NCBI RefSeq assembly: GCF_024436375.1
Contig: NZ_JAFMZM010000004.1
Span: 620,001 to 684,000, forward strand
DNA from: Nocardioides astragali
GTDB taxonomy: Bacteria > Actinomycetota > Actinomycetes > Propionibacteriales > Nocardioidaceae
Direction: 5' to 3'
DNA length: 64,000 nucleotides
The position numbers and the translations under genes were made by a program. Position 1 is the stretch's first letter; each line of letters begins with the position of its first letter. The notes beneath the pieces were generated by a model. It was not told the origin of the DNA, searched no databases, and worked only from the letters and a program-made list of their open reading frames with translations. Positions 53,685 through 62,585 of this stretch are shown here, one piece after another.

Positions 53685-54413
53685 GTGAGCGAGATTCCCG
53701 GATCCAGCACCCCCCGTTCCGTCCTGGTGACCGGCGGCAACCGCGGCATCGGCCGCGCCATCGCCGAGGCCTTCCTGGCCCAGGGCGACAAGGTCGCCGT
53801 CACCACCCGCAACGGCGGTGCCCCTGACGGCGCGCTCGACGTGCGGTGCGACATCACCGACGCGGACGCCGTCGAGGCGGCGTTCAAGCAGATCGAGGAG
53901 GCACACGGGCCCGTCGAGGTGCTGGTCGCCAATGCCGGGATCACCAAGGACACCCTCCTGCTCCGCATGAGCGAGGACGACTGGTCGTCGGTCATCGACA
54001 CCAACCTGACCGGCTCCTTCCGGCTCGCCAAGCGAGCCGCGAAGGGCATGCTGCGCCTGCGCCGCGGCCGGATCATCCTGATCTCCTCGGTCGTCGGGCT
54101 CCTCGGCTCGGCCGGCCAGGTCAACTACGCCGCGTCCAAGGCCGGGCTGGTGGGCATGGCGCGGTCGCTGGCGCGCGAGCTCGGCAGCCGCTCGATCACC
54201 ACCAACGTGGTCGCGCCCGGATTCGTCGAGACCGACATGACCGACGTGCTCACCGACGAGCAGAAGGCGGCGATCAAGACGCAGGTGCCGCTCGGTCGCT
54301 ACGCCTCCACCGCCGAGGTCGCCTCGGCCGTCACCTGGCTGGCCTCCGACGGGGCGGCCTACGTCACCGGCGCGGTCATCCCGGTCGACGGCGGCCTGGG
54401 CATGGGCCACTGA
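53685..54413 (+). CDS. fabG: 3-oxoacyl-ACP reductase FabG (MabA-like)
   Basis: NADPH-dependent reduction of 3-oxoacyl-ACP in FAS-II fatty acid synthesis. The coenzyme motif is VLVTGGNRGIGRAIAEAF, the active site has Ser in LISSVVGLLGSAGQ and Tyr-X3-Lys in NYAASKAG, and VPLGRYASTAEVASAV closes the fold. Length is 242 residues. Position just before fabI/inhA gives the fabG1-inhA arrangement of mycobacteria, so the MabA role is likely. GTG start, 8 bases after TAGCGT; the fabI gene follows after 32 bases. Confidence 0.93.
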   Translation: MSEIPGSSTPRSVLVTGGNRGIGRAIAEAFLAQGDKVAVTTRNGGAPDGALDVRCDITDADAVEAAFKQIEEAHGPVEVLVANAGITKDTLLLRMSEDDWSSVIDTNLTGSFRLAKRAAKGMLRLRRGRIILISSVVGLLGSAGQVNYAASKAGLVGMARSLARELGSRSITTNVVAPGFVETDMTDVLTDEQKAAIKTQVPLGRYASTAEVASAVTWLASDGAAYVTGAVIPVDGGLGMGH

Positions 54414-54445
54414 GCGCGCACGTCGCGCACACGAAAGGACACAGC

Positions 54446-55216
54446 ATGGGAATCCTCGACGGCAAGCGCATCCTCGTCGCCGGCGTCACGATGGACAAGT
54501 CGATCGGCTTCGCCACCGCGAAGGTCGCGCAGGAGCAGGGGGCGACCGTCCTGATCTCCAACTTCGGGCGCGCCCTCGGCATCACCCGGCGGATCGCCAA
54601 GCGGCTGCCGCAGGAGGCGCCCGTGCTGGAGCTCGACGTCACCGACGAGGACCACCTCGCCGGCCTCGCCGACCAGGTGCGCGAGCACGTCGACGGGCTC
54701 GACGGGGTGGTGCACTCGATCGCCTACGGCAACCCCGAGACCCTGCTCGGCGGCAAGTTCATGGACGGCCCGTGGGACGACGTGGCGCAGGCCGTCCAGG
54801 TCTCCGCCTACTCGCTCAAGTCGCTCGCCGTGGCGACCAGGCCGCTGATGTCGAGCGGCGGCTCGATCGTCGGACTGACCTTCGACGCCACCACCGCCTG
54901 GCCGGCGTACGACTGGATGGGCGTGGCCAAGGCAGCCCTCGAGAACACCTCCCGCTACCTCGCCCGCGACCTGGGTCCCGAGGGCATCCGCTGCAACCTG
55001 GTCTCCGCCGGTCCGCTGAAGACCCTGGCCGCCAAGGCGATCCCGGGGTTCGAGGACCTCGAGTCGGCATGGAAGGACCGTGCGCCGCTCGGCTGGGACG
55101 AGTCCGACCACACGCCCACCGCCCAGGCGGTCTGCGCCCTCCTGAGCGACTTCTTCCCGGCCACGACGGGCGAGATCGTGCACGTCGACGGCGGCTTCCA
55201 CGCCATGGGGATGTAG
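54446..55216 (+). CDS. fabI: Enoyl-ACP reductase (FabI/InhA)
   Basis: NADH-dependent reduction of trans-2-enoyl-ACP, the last step of the FAS-II cycle. LVAGVTMDKSIGFATAKVAQ is the cofactor region, and the active site is in FDATTAWPAYDWMGVAKAAL, with Tyr and Lys as in InhA. Length is 256 residues. AAAGGA precedes the ATG. As the InhA orthologue it would be the expected target of isoniazid-type inhibitors, but whether this organism activates such drugs is unknown. It is in an operon with fabG. Confidence 0.93.
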   Translation: MGILDGKRILVAGVTMDKSIGFATAKVAQEQGATVLISNFGRALGITRRIAKRLPQEAPVLELDVTDEDHLAGLADQVREHVDGLDGVVHSIAYGNPETLLGGKFMDGPWDDVAQAVQVSAYSLKSLAVATRPLMSSGGSIVGLTFDATTAWPAYDWMGVAKAALENTSRYLARDLGPEGIRCNLVSAGPLKTLAAKAIPGFEDLESAWKDRAPLGWDESDHTPTAQAVCALLSDFFPATTGEIVHVDGGFHAMGM

Positions 55217-55235
55217 CCGCGGCGTGTCCGTTCGG

Positions 55236-55241
55236 TAGTTT
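55236..55241 (+). promoter_or_regulatory. -10 element of the Mur-ligase gene
   Basis: TAGTTT, 6 bases before the GTG; suggests its own leaderless promoter after fabI. Confidence 0.4.
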
Positions 55242-55247
55242 CCCCGG

Positions 55248-56942
55248 GTGACCTCACTCGTCGAGCTGCGCATCCTCGAAGGCCCCAACCTCTACTTCCC
55301 GCGCGCCGCGGTGAAGCTGACCCTCGACGTCTCCACGATCACCGAGGCCTCCGACGAGACGGTGCTGCGCTTCGCGCGCCGGATCGGGCTGCGCACCACC
55401 CGGCCCGGTGCGCCCGGATCGGGGTTCCGCAGTCGGTTCGCCGTACGGGCGGTGGAGCGCCTGGTGCGTGCCATCGCGAGCGAGGCGGGCACCCGCAGGC
55501 TGGCGGTGCGCGTACGTCCCACCTCCGACCCGCAGGTGCTGGTCGTCGCGTTCCCGTGGCGCAACCGCGGGCGGGCGCGGGCGCTGGGGGAGGCGGTCGC
55601 CCACGCCCTCGACGCCCTGCCGGCTCCTGATGTGGAGGCGGCCGTGAGCGCGGCCGCCGCGGAGGTGTCCGCAGCGGCCCGTGGCGACCGTCCGACGACG
55701 ATCACGCCGAGGATCCCCGTGGTCGCGGTCACCGGCACCAACGGCAAGACGACCACGAGCCGGATGATCGCCCACATCGCCCGCACCAGTGGGCTGGTGG
55801 TCGGCTGGTCCAACACCGACGGCGTCTACCGCGACGGTGTGCTCGTCGAGCCCGGCGACTACTCGGGGCCGTCCGGCGCCGGCCGCGCGCTGGGCCTCCC
55901 CGGTGTCCAGCTGGCTGTCACCGAGACCGCCCGCGGCGGCATCCTGCTCAAGGGCATGGGCATCGCCCGCAACGACGTCTCCGTCGTCACCAACGTGACC
56001 GCCGACCACCTCGGCCTCCAGGGCATCGACACCGTCGACCAGCTCGCCGAGGTGAAGTCGGTGGTGCCGCGGATCACTCGCAAGGAGGGATGGGCCGTCC
56101 TCAACGGGGACGACCCCCGCGTGCTGGCCATGCGCAGCGTGATCTCCGCGCAGCCCTGGGTGTTCAGCCGCGACCCCGACTCACCCGCGGTGCGCGAGGT
56201 GCTGAGCCACGGGGGAGGGCGAGCCACCACGGTGATCGACGGCTGGATCGCCGTCCTGGCGCCGGGCACCGACCCCGACCCGCTCATCGAGCTCGTCGAC
56301 GTCCCGATGACCCTGGCCGGACTGTCCCGCTTCAACATCGAGAACGCCCTCGCCGCAGCGTCGGCAGCGCTCGCCATCGGCCTGTCCCGCGAGGACGTCG
56401 TCGCCGGGCTGGCGACGTTCCGGCCCGATGCCGAGCACAACCCCGGCCGGATGAACTTCTTCTCCCTGCCCGGAGAGGTCTCGGTCGTCATGGACCTAGC
56501 CCACAACGAGGCCGGCCTCGAGGCGCTGCTGGAGATCATGGCCGGCGTACGTCGCCCCGGGGCCCGCCTGCTGCTCGGCCTCGGTGCCGTCGGCGACCGC
56601 ACCGACGAGCTGATCGACGCGCTCGGCGAGATCGGGGCCAAGGGCAGCGACGTGGTGGCGATCGGACACAAGGAGCGCTACCTCCGCGGCCGCACGATGG
56701 ACGAGATCGACGCCCTGCTCCGGGCCGGCGCGGAGCGCGTGGGGGTCACCGACATCGACACCTACAAGACCGAGGTCGAGTGCCTCGCCGCCCTGGTGGG
56801 CCGGGCCGAGGCGGGCGACGTCGTCGGGCTGATGTGCCACGCGGAGCGGGAAGAGGCCTACGACTGGATCGCCGGGCACGGCGGCACCCCGGACACCCCG
56901 GAGACGCTGTCGCGGAAGGTCCGGGCCGCGCACGCCCCCTGA
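55248..56942 (+). CDS. CphA-like Mur ligase family protein lacking an ATP-grasp domain
   Basis: A 564-residue protein. The first 150 residues resemble the N-terminal domain of cyanophycin synthetase (LRILEGPNLYFPRAAVKL). Then comes a Mur-ligase domain with P-loop AVTGTNGKTTTSRMIAHI (about 159-176), AVTETARGGILLKGMGI, NVTADHLGLQGIDTVDQLAEVK and the C-terminal domain GHKERYLRGRTMDEIDALL. These blocks are almost the same as in the nearby CphA, but the ATP-grasp domain between them is missing. It probably adds one amino acid to a growing or related backbone; the substrate is unknown. It ends 27 bases from the convergent cupin gene. Confidence 0.8.
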   Translation: MTSLVELRILEGPNLYFPRAAVKLTLDVSTITEASDETVLRFARRIGLRTTRPGAPGSGFRSRFAVRAVERLVRAIASEAGTRRLAVRVRPTSDPQVLVVAFPWRNRGRARALGEAVAHALDALPAPDVEAAVSAAAAEVSAAARGDRPTTITPRIPVVAVTGTNGKTTTSRMIAHIARTSGLVVGWSNTDGVYRDGVLVEPGDYSGPSGAGRALGLPGVQLAVTETARGGILLKGMGIARNDVSVVTNVTADHLGLQGIDTVDQLAEVKSVVPRITRKEGWAVLNGDDPRVLAMRSVISAQPWVFSRDPDSPAVREVLSHGGGRATTVIDGWIAVLAPGTDPDPLIELVDVPMTLAGLSRFNIENALAAASAALAIGLSREDVVAGLATFRPDAEHNPGRMNFFSLPGEVSVVMDLAHNEAGLEALLEIMAGVRRPGARLLLGLGAVGDRTDELIDALGEIGAKGSDVVAIGHKERYLRGRTMDEIDALLRAGAERVGVTDIDTYKTEVECLAALVGRAEAGDVVGLMCHAEREEAYDWIAGHGGTPDTPETLSRKVRAAHAP

Positions 56943-56969
56943 CCCACCCGACCGACGCGGCCGACCGGC

Positions 56970-57335
56970 TCAGACGTCCCCGGGGTCAACCTGCTCGCCG
57001 GGCGCACCGATGTCCAGGTCGCCCTCGACGATCATGGCCGACATGCCGCCGGCCGTCCGGGTCTCGTGGGACTCGCCGGGCTCCCAGACGACGGCCTGTC
57101 CAGCGGTGACCCGGCGTACGGTCCCCTCCGCACCGGCCACCTCGGCCTCTCCCACGAGCACGACCAGGAGCTGGCGGCCGAGCGCCGGGTGCGGCCCGAT
57201 CACCCCACCCGGCGCCAGCGTCACGGCGACCAGGTGGGCGTCCGCACTGATGCCGAACGCGCCCACCGAGAACCCGCGGCTGCCGTGCGCCTCGATCGGG
57301 CGGTGGGGGAGGTCAGGCAGGTCGAGGATCCTCAC
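56970..57335 (-). CDS. Cupin-domain protein in the cyanophycin cluster
   Basis: A 121-residue single-domain cupin: GPHPALGRQLLVVLVGEAEV, then RRVTAGQAVVWEPGESHETR. The first motif has only one obvious His (GPHPALGRQ) and the second has His in ESHETR, so metal binding is possible but not complete. Function unknown. It follows cphA by 11 bases on the same strand, so it should be co-transcribed, and its product may act with or regulate the cyanophycin enzymes. Confidence 0.75.
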   Translation of the reverse strand: MRILDLPDLPHRPIEAHGSRGFSVGAFGISADAHLVAVTLAPGGVIGPHPALGRQLLVVLVGEAEVAGAEGTVRRVTAGQAVVWEPGESHETRTAGGMSAMIVEGDLDIGAPGEQVDPGDV

Positions 57336-57346
57336 TCAGGCCACCC

Positions 57347-60121
57347 TCACGAGTCGGTCGTGGCCGGGGTGTAGTCCGGGTCCGCTGCCGGCGCGTCGGG
57401 GTTGCCCCCGGAGCCCGCCTGCGCCACGTCGGACCAGTTCTCCAGCTCGGACATGACCTCGGCGTGCTTGTCGACGCAGACGACGACGAGGTCGCCGCGG
57501 TTGGACCGGCTCATCGCATGGCGTACGGCCTCGATCTCGTCGAGGCACGTCTCCACCTGCTTGCAGCGGGCCCCTTCGTCCATCGCAGTGCGTACGCCCT
57601 CCAGCACCAGCTGGGCGGTGTCGCCCCGCTCGCGGCCGCGCAGCGCGACGTCCTCGCGGATGATGCACACGTCGAAGTGCTGGGCAGCGATGTGGCCGAG
57701 CTCGCGCATGTCCTGGTCGCGGCGGTCGCCCGCGGTGGCGATGATGCCGATCCGCGAGGGACGGGCCAGGTCGTGCGACGACGCGAGCGAGTCGCCGACG
57801 CGGTCGACGAAGTCGCCGAGCATCTTCATGCCGGGCGCGTTGTGGCAGTAGTCGACGATCACGTTGACGCCGTTGACCTCGACCTCGTTGAGACGGCCGG
57901 GGGAGAGGTAGTAGTTGGTGGAGAAGGTCCGCAGCCCCTGGCGGATGTCGTGCAGCGGCGCACCGGCGGCGAACGCCGCCGCAGCGGCCGCGAGGGAGTT
58001 CTGGACGTTCATCCGTGCGCGGCCGCTGAAGGTGGCCGGGAGCAGGTGGGTCCAGGCCAGCTGCATCTCACGGCGGCCGTGCTGGACGACCATCATCTCG
58101 CCGCGCTCGGTCGGGTTGAGGACGATGGCCTTCCCGCCCCGACGGCAGTGGGCGTCGATCATGTCGCGCACCTCGCTGCCGGGCTCCTCCATGGAGAACC
58201 AGACGACCTGGCCCGAGCACTTGCGGCGCATCTCGCGCACCAGCGGGTCGTCGGCGTTGAGGACGGCGTGCCCGTCGCGGGGCACCGCCTCCACGATGAC
58301 GGCCTTGACGTCGGCCAGCTGCTCGACGGTGTCGATGCCCCGCAGGCCCAGGTGGTCGGGCTGGACGTTGAGCACCACGGCGACGTCGTTGCGCTCGTAG
58401 CCGAGGCCCTCGCGCAGGATGCCGCCGCGGGCGACCTCGAACACGGCGAAGTCGACGCGCGGGTTCTGCAGCACCATCCGCGCCGACCGCGGGCCGGATG
58501 CGTCGGCCCGGATCACGAGCCGCTCGTCGATCACCACGCCGTCGGTGGACGTCATCCCGACCTTGCGGCCCATGCCCTTGAAGATGTGGCTGATCATCCG
58601 GCTGGTGGTGGTCTTGCCGTTGGTGCCGGTCACAGCCACGATCGGGATCCGGGACGGGGCGCCCGGCGGGAAGAGCATGTCCACGACCGGCTTGGCGATG
58701 AACTGCGGCTCGCCGATCGTCGGGTGGGTGTGCATCCGGAACCCGGGTGCGGCGTTGACCTCGCAGATCGCGCCGCCGGCCTCGCGCACCGGCTCGGTGA
58801 TGTCGGGGCAGATGAAGTCGATGCCGGCGATGTCGAGCCCGACCATCCGGGCGGCCTCCTCGGCGATCTCGACGTTCTCGGGGTGCGCCTCGTAGGTCCG
58901 GTCGATCGAGATGCCGCCGGTGGACATGTTGCCGGTCAGCGCGAGCTTCACCATCTCGCCCTCGGCGGGCACCGAGTCCAGCTTGTGGCCCTGGTCGGCC
59001 AGCACCTCGATCGCGGCGTCGTCGATCTTGATCCGGGTGAGCACCTTCTCGTGCCCGACACCGCGGCGCGGGTCGGCGTTGGTGAGGTCGACCAGCTCCT
59101 GGACGGTGGATGAGCCGTCACCGGTCACCGACGCCGGGACGCGCTCGGCGATGGCGACCATGCGGCCGTCGATGATCAGGCAGCGGTAGTCCTTGCCCGT
59201 CACGAAGGACTCGACGATGACGCTGCCGCGCCGCGACTGGCCCTGCGCGATCGGGTAGGCGGCGCGTACGTCGGCCTCGTCCTGCAGGTCGAGGCAGACG
59301 CCCCGGCCGTGGTTGCCGTCGAGCGGCTTGAGCACGACGGGATAGCCGATCCGGCGGGCGGCCGCGACGGCCTGGTCCTCCGAGCGCACCGACTCCTGCT
59401 TGGGGACGGGTAGTCCCGCGGCCCCGAGGAGCTTGGTGGTGAGGTCCTTGTCGGAGGCGATGTCCACCGCGATGGACGAGGTCTCCGAGGTCATGGTCGC
59501 GCGGATCCGCTTGGCGTGGACTCCCTGCCCGAGCTGCACGAGGGAGTACTGGTTGAGCCTGATCCACGGGATGTCGCGCGAGACCGCCTCGTCGACGATC
59601 GCCTGCGTCGAGGGGCCGAACGCGGTGCGCTCGGCGCGGCGGATGAACTCGTCGCGCTCGGTCTCCCAGTCGAAGTCGGGGTCGCCCTCGACGAGGTGGT
59701 TGACCAGGCGTACGGCGAGGCGGCCGGCGGTGAGGCCGACGTTCTCGTCGACGTAGCCGTAGATGATGTTGTAGCGGCCCGGGTGGCCCTTGACCTGGCG
59801 GGTCTTGCCACGGCGGATGTCGTGGCCGACCAGCTGCTGCAGCGCCAACGCTGCGTGCTCCGCGACGTGGCCGAGCCACGTGCCCTCGTTGAGCCGCTCG
59901 AGGAAGCCGCCCCGTCGCCCGCGCGAGCACGAGTGCTCCCGCAGGCCCGGCAGCATCGAGACCAGGTAGTCGGTGAAGCCGGGGAGGGTGTTGGTCGGGA
60001 ACTGCTCGAGCGAGCCGAGGTCGACCACGAGGTGGATCGACTTGTCGTAGGACCAGACGTTCGCGCCTCGGTAGACGCGCGTCTCGACGATCTTTAGGTC
60101 CGGGGTGGGCCGCTCGCTCAT
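57347..60121 (-). CDS. cphA: Cyanophycin synthetase
   Basis: Makes cyanophycin, multi-L-arginyl-poly-L-aspartate, a nitrogen and carbon reserve, from Asp and Arg with ATP. The 924-residue protein has the three CphA1 domains: N-terminal (about 1-165, KIVETRVYRGANVWSYDKS), ATP-grasp (about 215-480, with YPVVLKPLDGNHGRGVCLDL and ICEVNAAPGFRMHTHPTIGE) and Mur ligase (about 490-924, P-loop VTGTNGKTTTSRMISHI). Length matches CphA1, not the shorter CphA2. It overlaps the cyanophycinase gene by four bases (ATGA), so synthesis and breakdown enzymes are translationally coupled. Confidence 0.93.
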   Translation of the reverse strand: MSERPTPDLKIVETRVYRGANVWSYDKSIHLVVDLGSLEQFPTNTLPGFTDYLVSMLPGLREHSCSRGRRGGFLERLNEGTWLGHVAEHAALALQQLVGHDIRRGKTRQVKGHPGRYNIIYGYVDENVGLTAGRLAVRLVNHLVEGDPDFDWETERDEFIRRAERTAFGPSTQAIVDEAVSRDIPWIRLNQYSLVQLGQGVHAKRIRATMTSETSSIAVDIASDKDLTTKLLGAAGLPVPKQESVRSEDQAVAAARRIGYPVVLKPLDGNHGRGVCLDLQDEADVRAAYPIAQGQSRRGSVIVESFVTGKDYRCLIIDGRMVAIAERVPASVTGDGSSTVQELVDLTNADPRRGVGHEKVLTRIKIDDAAIEVLADQGHKLDSVPAEGEMVKLALTGNMSTGGISIDRTYEAHPENVEIAEEAARMVGLDIAGIDFICPDITEPVREAGGAICEVNAAPGFRMHTHPTIGEPQFIAKPVVDMLFPPGAPSRIPIVAVTGTNGKTTTSRMISHIFKGMGRKVGMTSTDGVVIDERLVIRADASGPRSARMVLQNPRVDFAVFEVARGGILREGLGYERNDVAVVLNVQPDHLGLRGIDTVEQLADVKAVIVEAVPRDGHAVLNADDPLVREMRRKCSGQVVWFSMEEPGSEVRDMIDAHCRRGGKAIVLNPTERGEMMVVQHGRREMQLAWTHLLPATFSGRARMNVQNSLAAAAAAFAAGAPLHDIRQGLRTFSTNYYLSPGRLNEVEVNGVNVIVDYCHNAPGMKMLGDFVDRVGDSLASSHDLARPSRIGIIATAGDRRDQDMRELGHIAAQHFDVCIIREDVALRGRERGDTAQLVLEGVRTAMDEGARCKQVETCLDEIEAVRHAMSRSNRGDLVVVCVDKHAEVMSELENWSDVAQAGSGGNPDAPAADPDYTPATTDS

Positions 60122-61119
60122 GAAATGTCTCCCTGGGGCTGGGTCGGCGACTGGTCGCGGGTGGGGTCGGCCGGTGGGCTGGGGGTCCGCCTCAGCTTGA
60201 GGCGGCGGCGGATCGCGGCTGGCGTCGCGTCCGCTGCCGCGATGTCGCGGACCAGCTGGCGCAGGTCGCGGCTGGCCTCGGCCAGCTCGTGCGCGTCCTC
60301 GAGGTCGACCCCCGGCTCCTGCGGAACCAGCGTGCGCGTCGAGAGGTTGAAGACCGACCCCTCGGGCAGCACGTGGAACACGACGCCACTGGCCAGCAGC
60401 GGCGCGGACCGCTTGGCCTCGTGGGCGTTGGAGACCATGCGTGCACCGTCGAGGACGGTGACCGCCCCCTTGCCGATCACCCGCATCACGGCGTCTCCCG
60501 CGACATCCTCGACCAGGCCGCAGGTGTCCTCGTCGACACCGATGCCCAGCAGCTGCGGGCTCTGGGCCACGATCATCAGCAGCCGGCCGTAGCGGTTGCG
60601 CTGGTCGAAGTGCTGGTCGATGACGGCTCCGTCCATCAGCCCGAGCCCGCCCGCCACCTGGGTCATCCGCTGCTTCGGCGTCGCGCCGCCGACCCCGAAG
60701 GCCACCATGTGCGAGGACTGGATGCTGGCGCCGGCCGACGTGCCCGCGACCACCGCGCCCCGCTCGTGGGCACGCAGGATGGCGTCACCGACCGGCGTGC
60801 CGCACACGATCGAGGAGAGCTTGAGCTGGTTGCCGCCGGTCATGAAGATGCCGGTCGCCTCGTCCAGTGCCTTGACCAGCGCCGGGTCGTGGGCCTGGTC
60901 GCGCGTCTCGGGGCGTACGGCTTCCACGCTGGCGGCGCCGAACTTGGTGAACAGCGCGTCGTAGACGTCCACCACCTCGCGCCCCAGGGAGGAGGCCGTC
61001 GGGATGACGGCGATGCGAGCATCCCGGCCGCCGCTGAGGGCGACGAAGTGCTTGAGGATGGTCGGCTTGCGCACCTTGTCCTCGGCACCACCGATGATCA
61101 TGAGTGGTCCGTTGGGCAT
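60118..61119 (-). CDS. cphB: Cyanophycinase
   Basis: Serine exopeptidase of the S51 family that splits cyanophycin into Asp-Arg dipeptides. The nucleophile is the Ser in VVAGTSAGASIQSSHMV (about residue 130), with IFMTGGNQLKL before it. GLMDGAVIDQHFDQRNRYGRL and GIGVDEDTCGLV follow, as in CphB. Length is 333 residues, with a C-terminal extension of about 60 residues rich in Arg and Pro. The ATG has TAGCCT 7 bases upstream on the minus strand. It leads the cphB-cphA-cupin operon. Confidence 0.92.
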   Translation of the reverse strand: MPNGPLMIIGGAEDKVRKPTILKHFVALSGGRDARIAVIPTASSLGREVVDVYDALFTKFGAASVEAVRPETRDQAHDPALVKALDEATGIFMTGGNQLKLSSIVCGTPVGDAILRAHERGAVVAGTSAGASIQSSHMVAFGVGGATPKQRMTQVAGGLGLMDGAVIDQHFDQRNRYGRLLMIVAQSPQLLGIGVDEDTCGLVEDVAGDAVMRVIGKGAVTVLDGARMVSNAHEAKRSAPLLASGVVFHVLPEGSVFNLSTRTLVPQEPGVDLEDAHELAEASRDLRQLVRDIAAADATPAAIRRRLKLRRTPSPPADPTRDQSPTQPQGDIS

Positions 61120-61126
61120 GACAGGC

Positions 61127-61132
61127 AGGCTA
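61127..61132 (-). promoter_or_regulatory. -10 element of the cyanophycin operon
   Basis: TAGCCT on the minus strand, 7 bases before the cyanophycinase ATG, suggesting a leaderless operon. The divergent phosphatase gene starts 20 bases away. Confidence 0.5.
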
Positions 61133-61152
61133 GCGGCTGGGAGGGTGGGCGC

Positions 61153-61695
61153 ATGCAGGAGCCAGTACGCGAAACGGGGAGCGACGTGCGGCGACGTCTG
61201 GTGCTCGTACGTCACGCCAAGGCCGAGCCCACGGCGCCGTCGGACCACGGCCGGGCCCTGGCGACCCGAGGCCTCGCCGACGGGGAGCGTGCGGGCCGGT
61301 GGTTGCGCGAGCAGGGGATCGATCCGGACGCCGCGCTCGTGTCCGACGCCCTGCGCGCCCAGCAGACCTTCGAGCAGGTCGCCGGCGGGGCCGGGTGGGA
61401 CCTCGCGCCCGAGCTGTCCGCAGGTCTGTACGACGCGGGTCCCGACACCGCCTTCGACCTGATCCGCCAGACCGACCCGGACGTGGCGACCCTGGTCGTC
61501 ATCGGCCACAACCCGACCATGGGCTATCTCGCCGAGCTGGTCGACGACGGTGACGGCGATGCCGACGCCACCACCGCGATGCTCACGCGCGGCTTCCCCA
61601 CGTCCGCCCTCGCCGTGTTCACGGTGCCCGGCGACTGGTCCGACCTCGGACCGGGCACGGGCCGGCTGGAGGCGTTCTACGCCGGGGATGGATGA
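61153..61695 (+). CDS. SixA-like histidine phosphatase
   Basis: The 180-residue protein starts with the phosphohistidine motif RRLVLVRHAKAEPTAPSDHG (RHAK) and has LVSDALRAQQTFEQV and LVVIGHNPTMGYLAELVDD, which supplies the second catalytic His. SixA proteins remove phosphate from histidine; the target here is unknown. GGAGGGTGGGCGC precedes the ATG. It diverges from the cyanophycinase gene, and its stop overlaps the next start by ATGA. Confidence 0.88.
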   Translation: MQEPVRETGSDVRRRLVLVRHAKAEPTAPSDHGRALATRGLADGERAGRWLREQGIDPDAALVSDALRAQQTFEQVAGGAGWDLAPELSAGLYDAGPDTAFDLIRQTDPDVATLVVIGHNPTMGYLAELVDDGDGDADATTAMLTRGFPTSALAVFTVPGDWSDLGPGTGRLEAFYAGDG

Positions 61696-62585
61696 CGGGT
61701 CCGGTGCCGCCGGTCGCAGGGGATCCCGGAGACGGCATCGTGGCGAGGCTGCGCGCGGCGGGATGCGTGTGGGCCGAGGACGAGGCGGCACTGCTGGAGT
61801 CCGCGGCCCGGACGCCGTCGGAGCTCGAGGCTCTCGTCGCCCGCCGAGCCGGCGGTGAACCGCTGGAGCTGGTCCTGGGGTGGGTCGAGTTCCTCGGCCG
61901 GCGACTCGTGGTGACGCCGGGGGTGTTCGTCCCGCGGCGCCGCACCGAGCTCCTGGCCCGTACGACGATCGCCGAGGTCGTGACCCGCAGCCGGGTGGCC
62001 GGTGCCGGTCCCGTCGTCGCGGTCGAGATGTGCTGTGGCGTCGCGCCGGTCGCCGCCGCGCTCCACGCGACGGCGGCCGAGGTGCATGCGGCGGACGTGA
62101 GCGCGGCTGCGCTGGACTGCGCCCGGCAGAACGCCCCGACGACTCTGCTCCACCACGGAGACCTCTTTGACGCCCTGCCGGCCGGGCTGCGCGGCCGGGT
62201 CGGCGTGCTTGCGGCCAACGCGCCCTACGTCCCCACCGACCGGATCTCGTCCATGCCGCCCGAGGCCCGCGAGCACGAGCCACGCGTCGCCCTCGACGGT
62301 GGCACCGACGGCGTCGACCTCCACCGTCGGCTGTCCGCGGAAGCCACCGACTGGCTGGTGCCCGGGGGAGTGCTGCTGGTCGAGACCAGCCGCTCGCAGG
62401 CGCCGCTGACGACCGCGGCCATGGCCGCGGCCGGGCTCGACACCCACGTGGTCGTCGACCCCGAGCTGGGCGGGTGCGTCGCCGTCGGGGTGAAGGATCA
62501 GTCCATGACCGGAGGGGCGGGGGTGACGATCCCGACCTCGGCGTCCGCCTCCTCGATCTGCTCCCGGGAGATGCCGAGCAGGTAG
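61692..62585 (+). CDS. PrmC/HemK-like methyltransferase
   Basis: The 297-residue protein resembles PrmC, which methylates the GGQ glutamine of release factors. LGWVEFLGRRLVVTPGVFVPRRRTELL is the linker/substrate region (about 56-82), and VEMCCGVAPVAAAL is the SAM-binding glycine region, but the catalytic NPPY motif is NAPY (LAANAPYVPTDRI), as in the putative glutamine-methyltransferase paralogues of actinobacteria. The C-terminus continues past the usual end and overlaps the convergent serB by 88 bases. ATGA overlap with the phosphatase gene indicates co-translation. Confidence 0.85.
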   Translation: MTGPVPPVAGDPGDGIVARLRAAGCVWAEDEAALLESAARTPSELEALVARRAGGEPLELVLGWVEFLGRRLVVTPGVFVPRRRTELLARTTIAEVVTRSRVAGAGPVVAVEMCCGVAPVAAALHATAAEVHAADVSAAALDCARQNAPTTLLHHGDLFDALPAGLRGRVGVLAANAPYVPTDRISSMPPEAREHEPRVALDGGTDGVDLHRRLSAEATDWLVPGGVLLVETSRSQAPLTTAAMAAAGLDTHVVVDPELGGCVAVGVKDQSMTGGAGVTIPTSASASSICSREMPSR

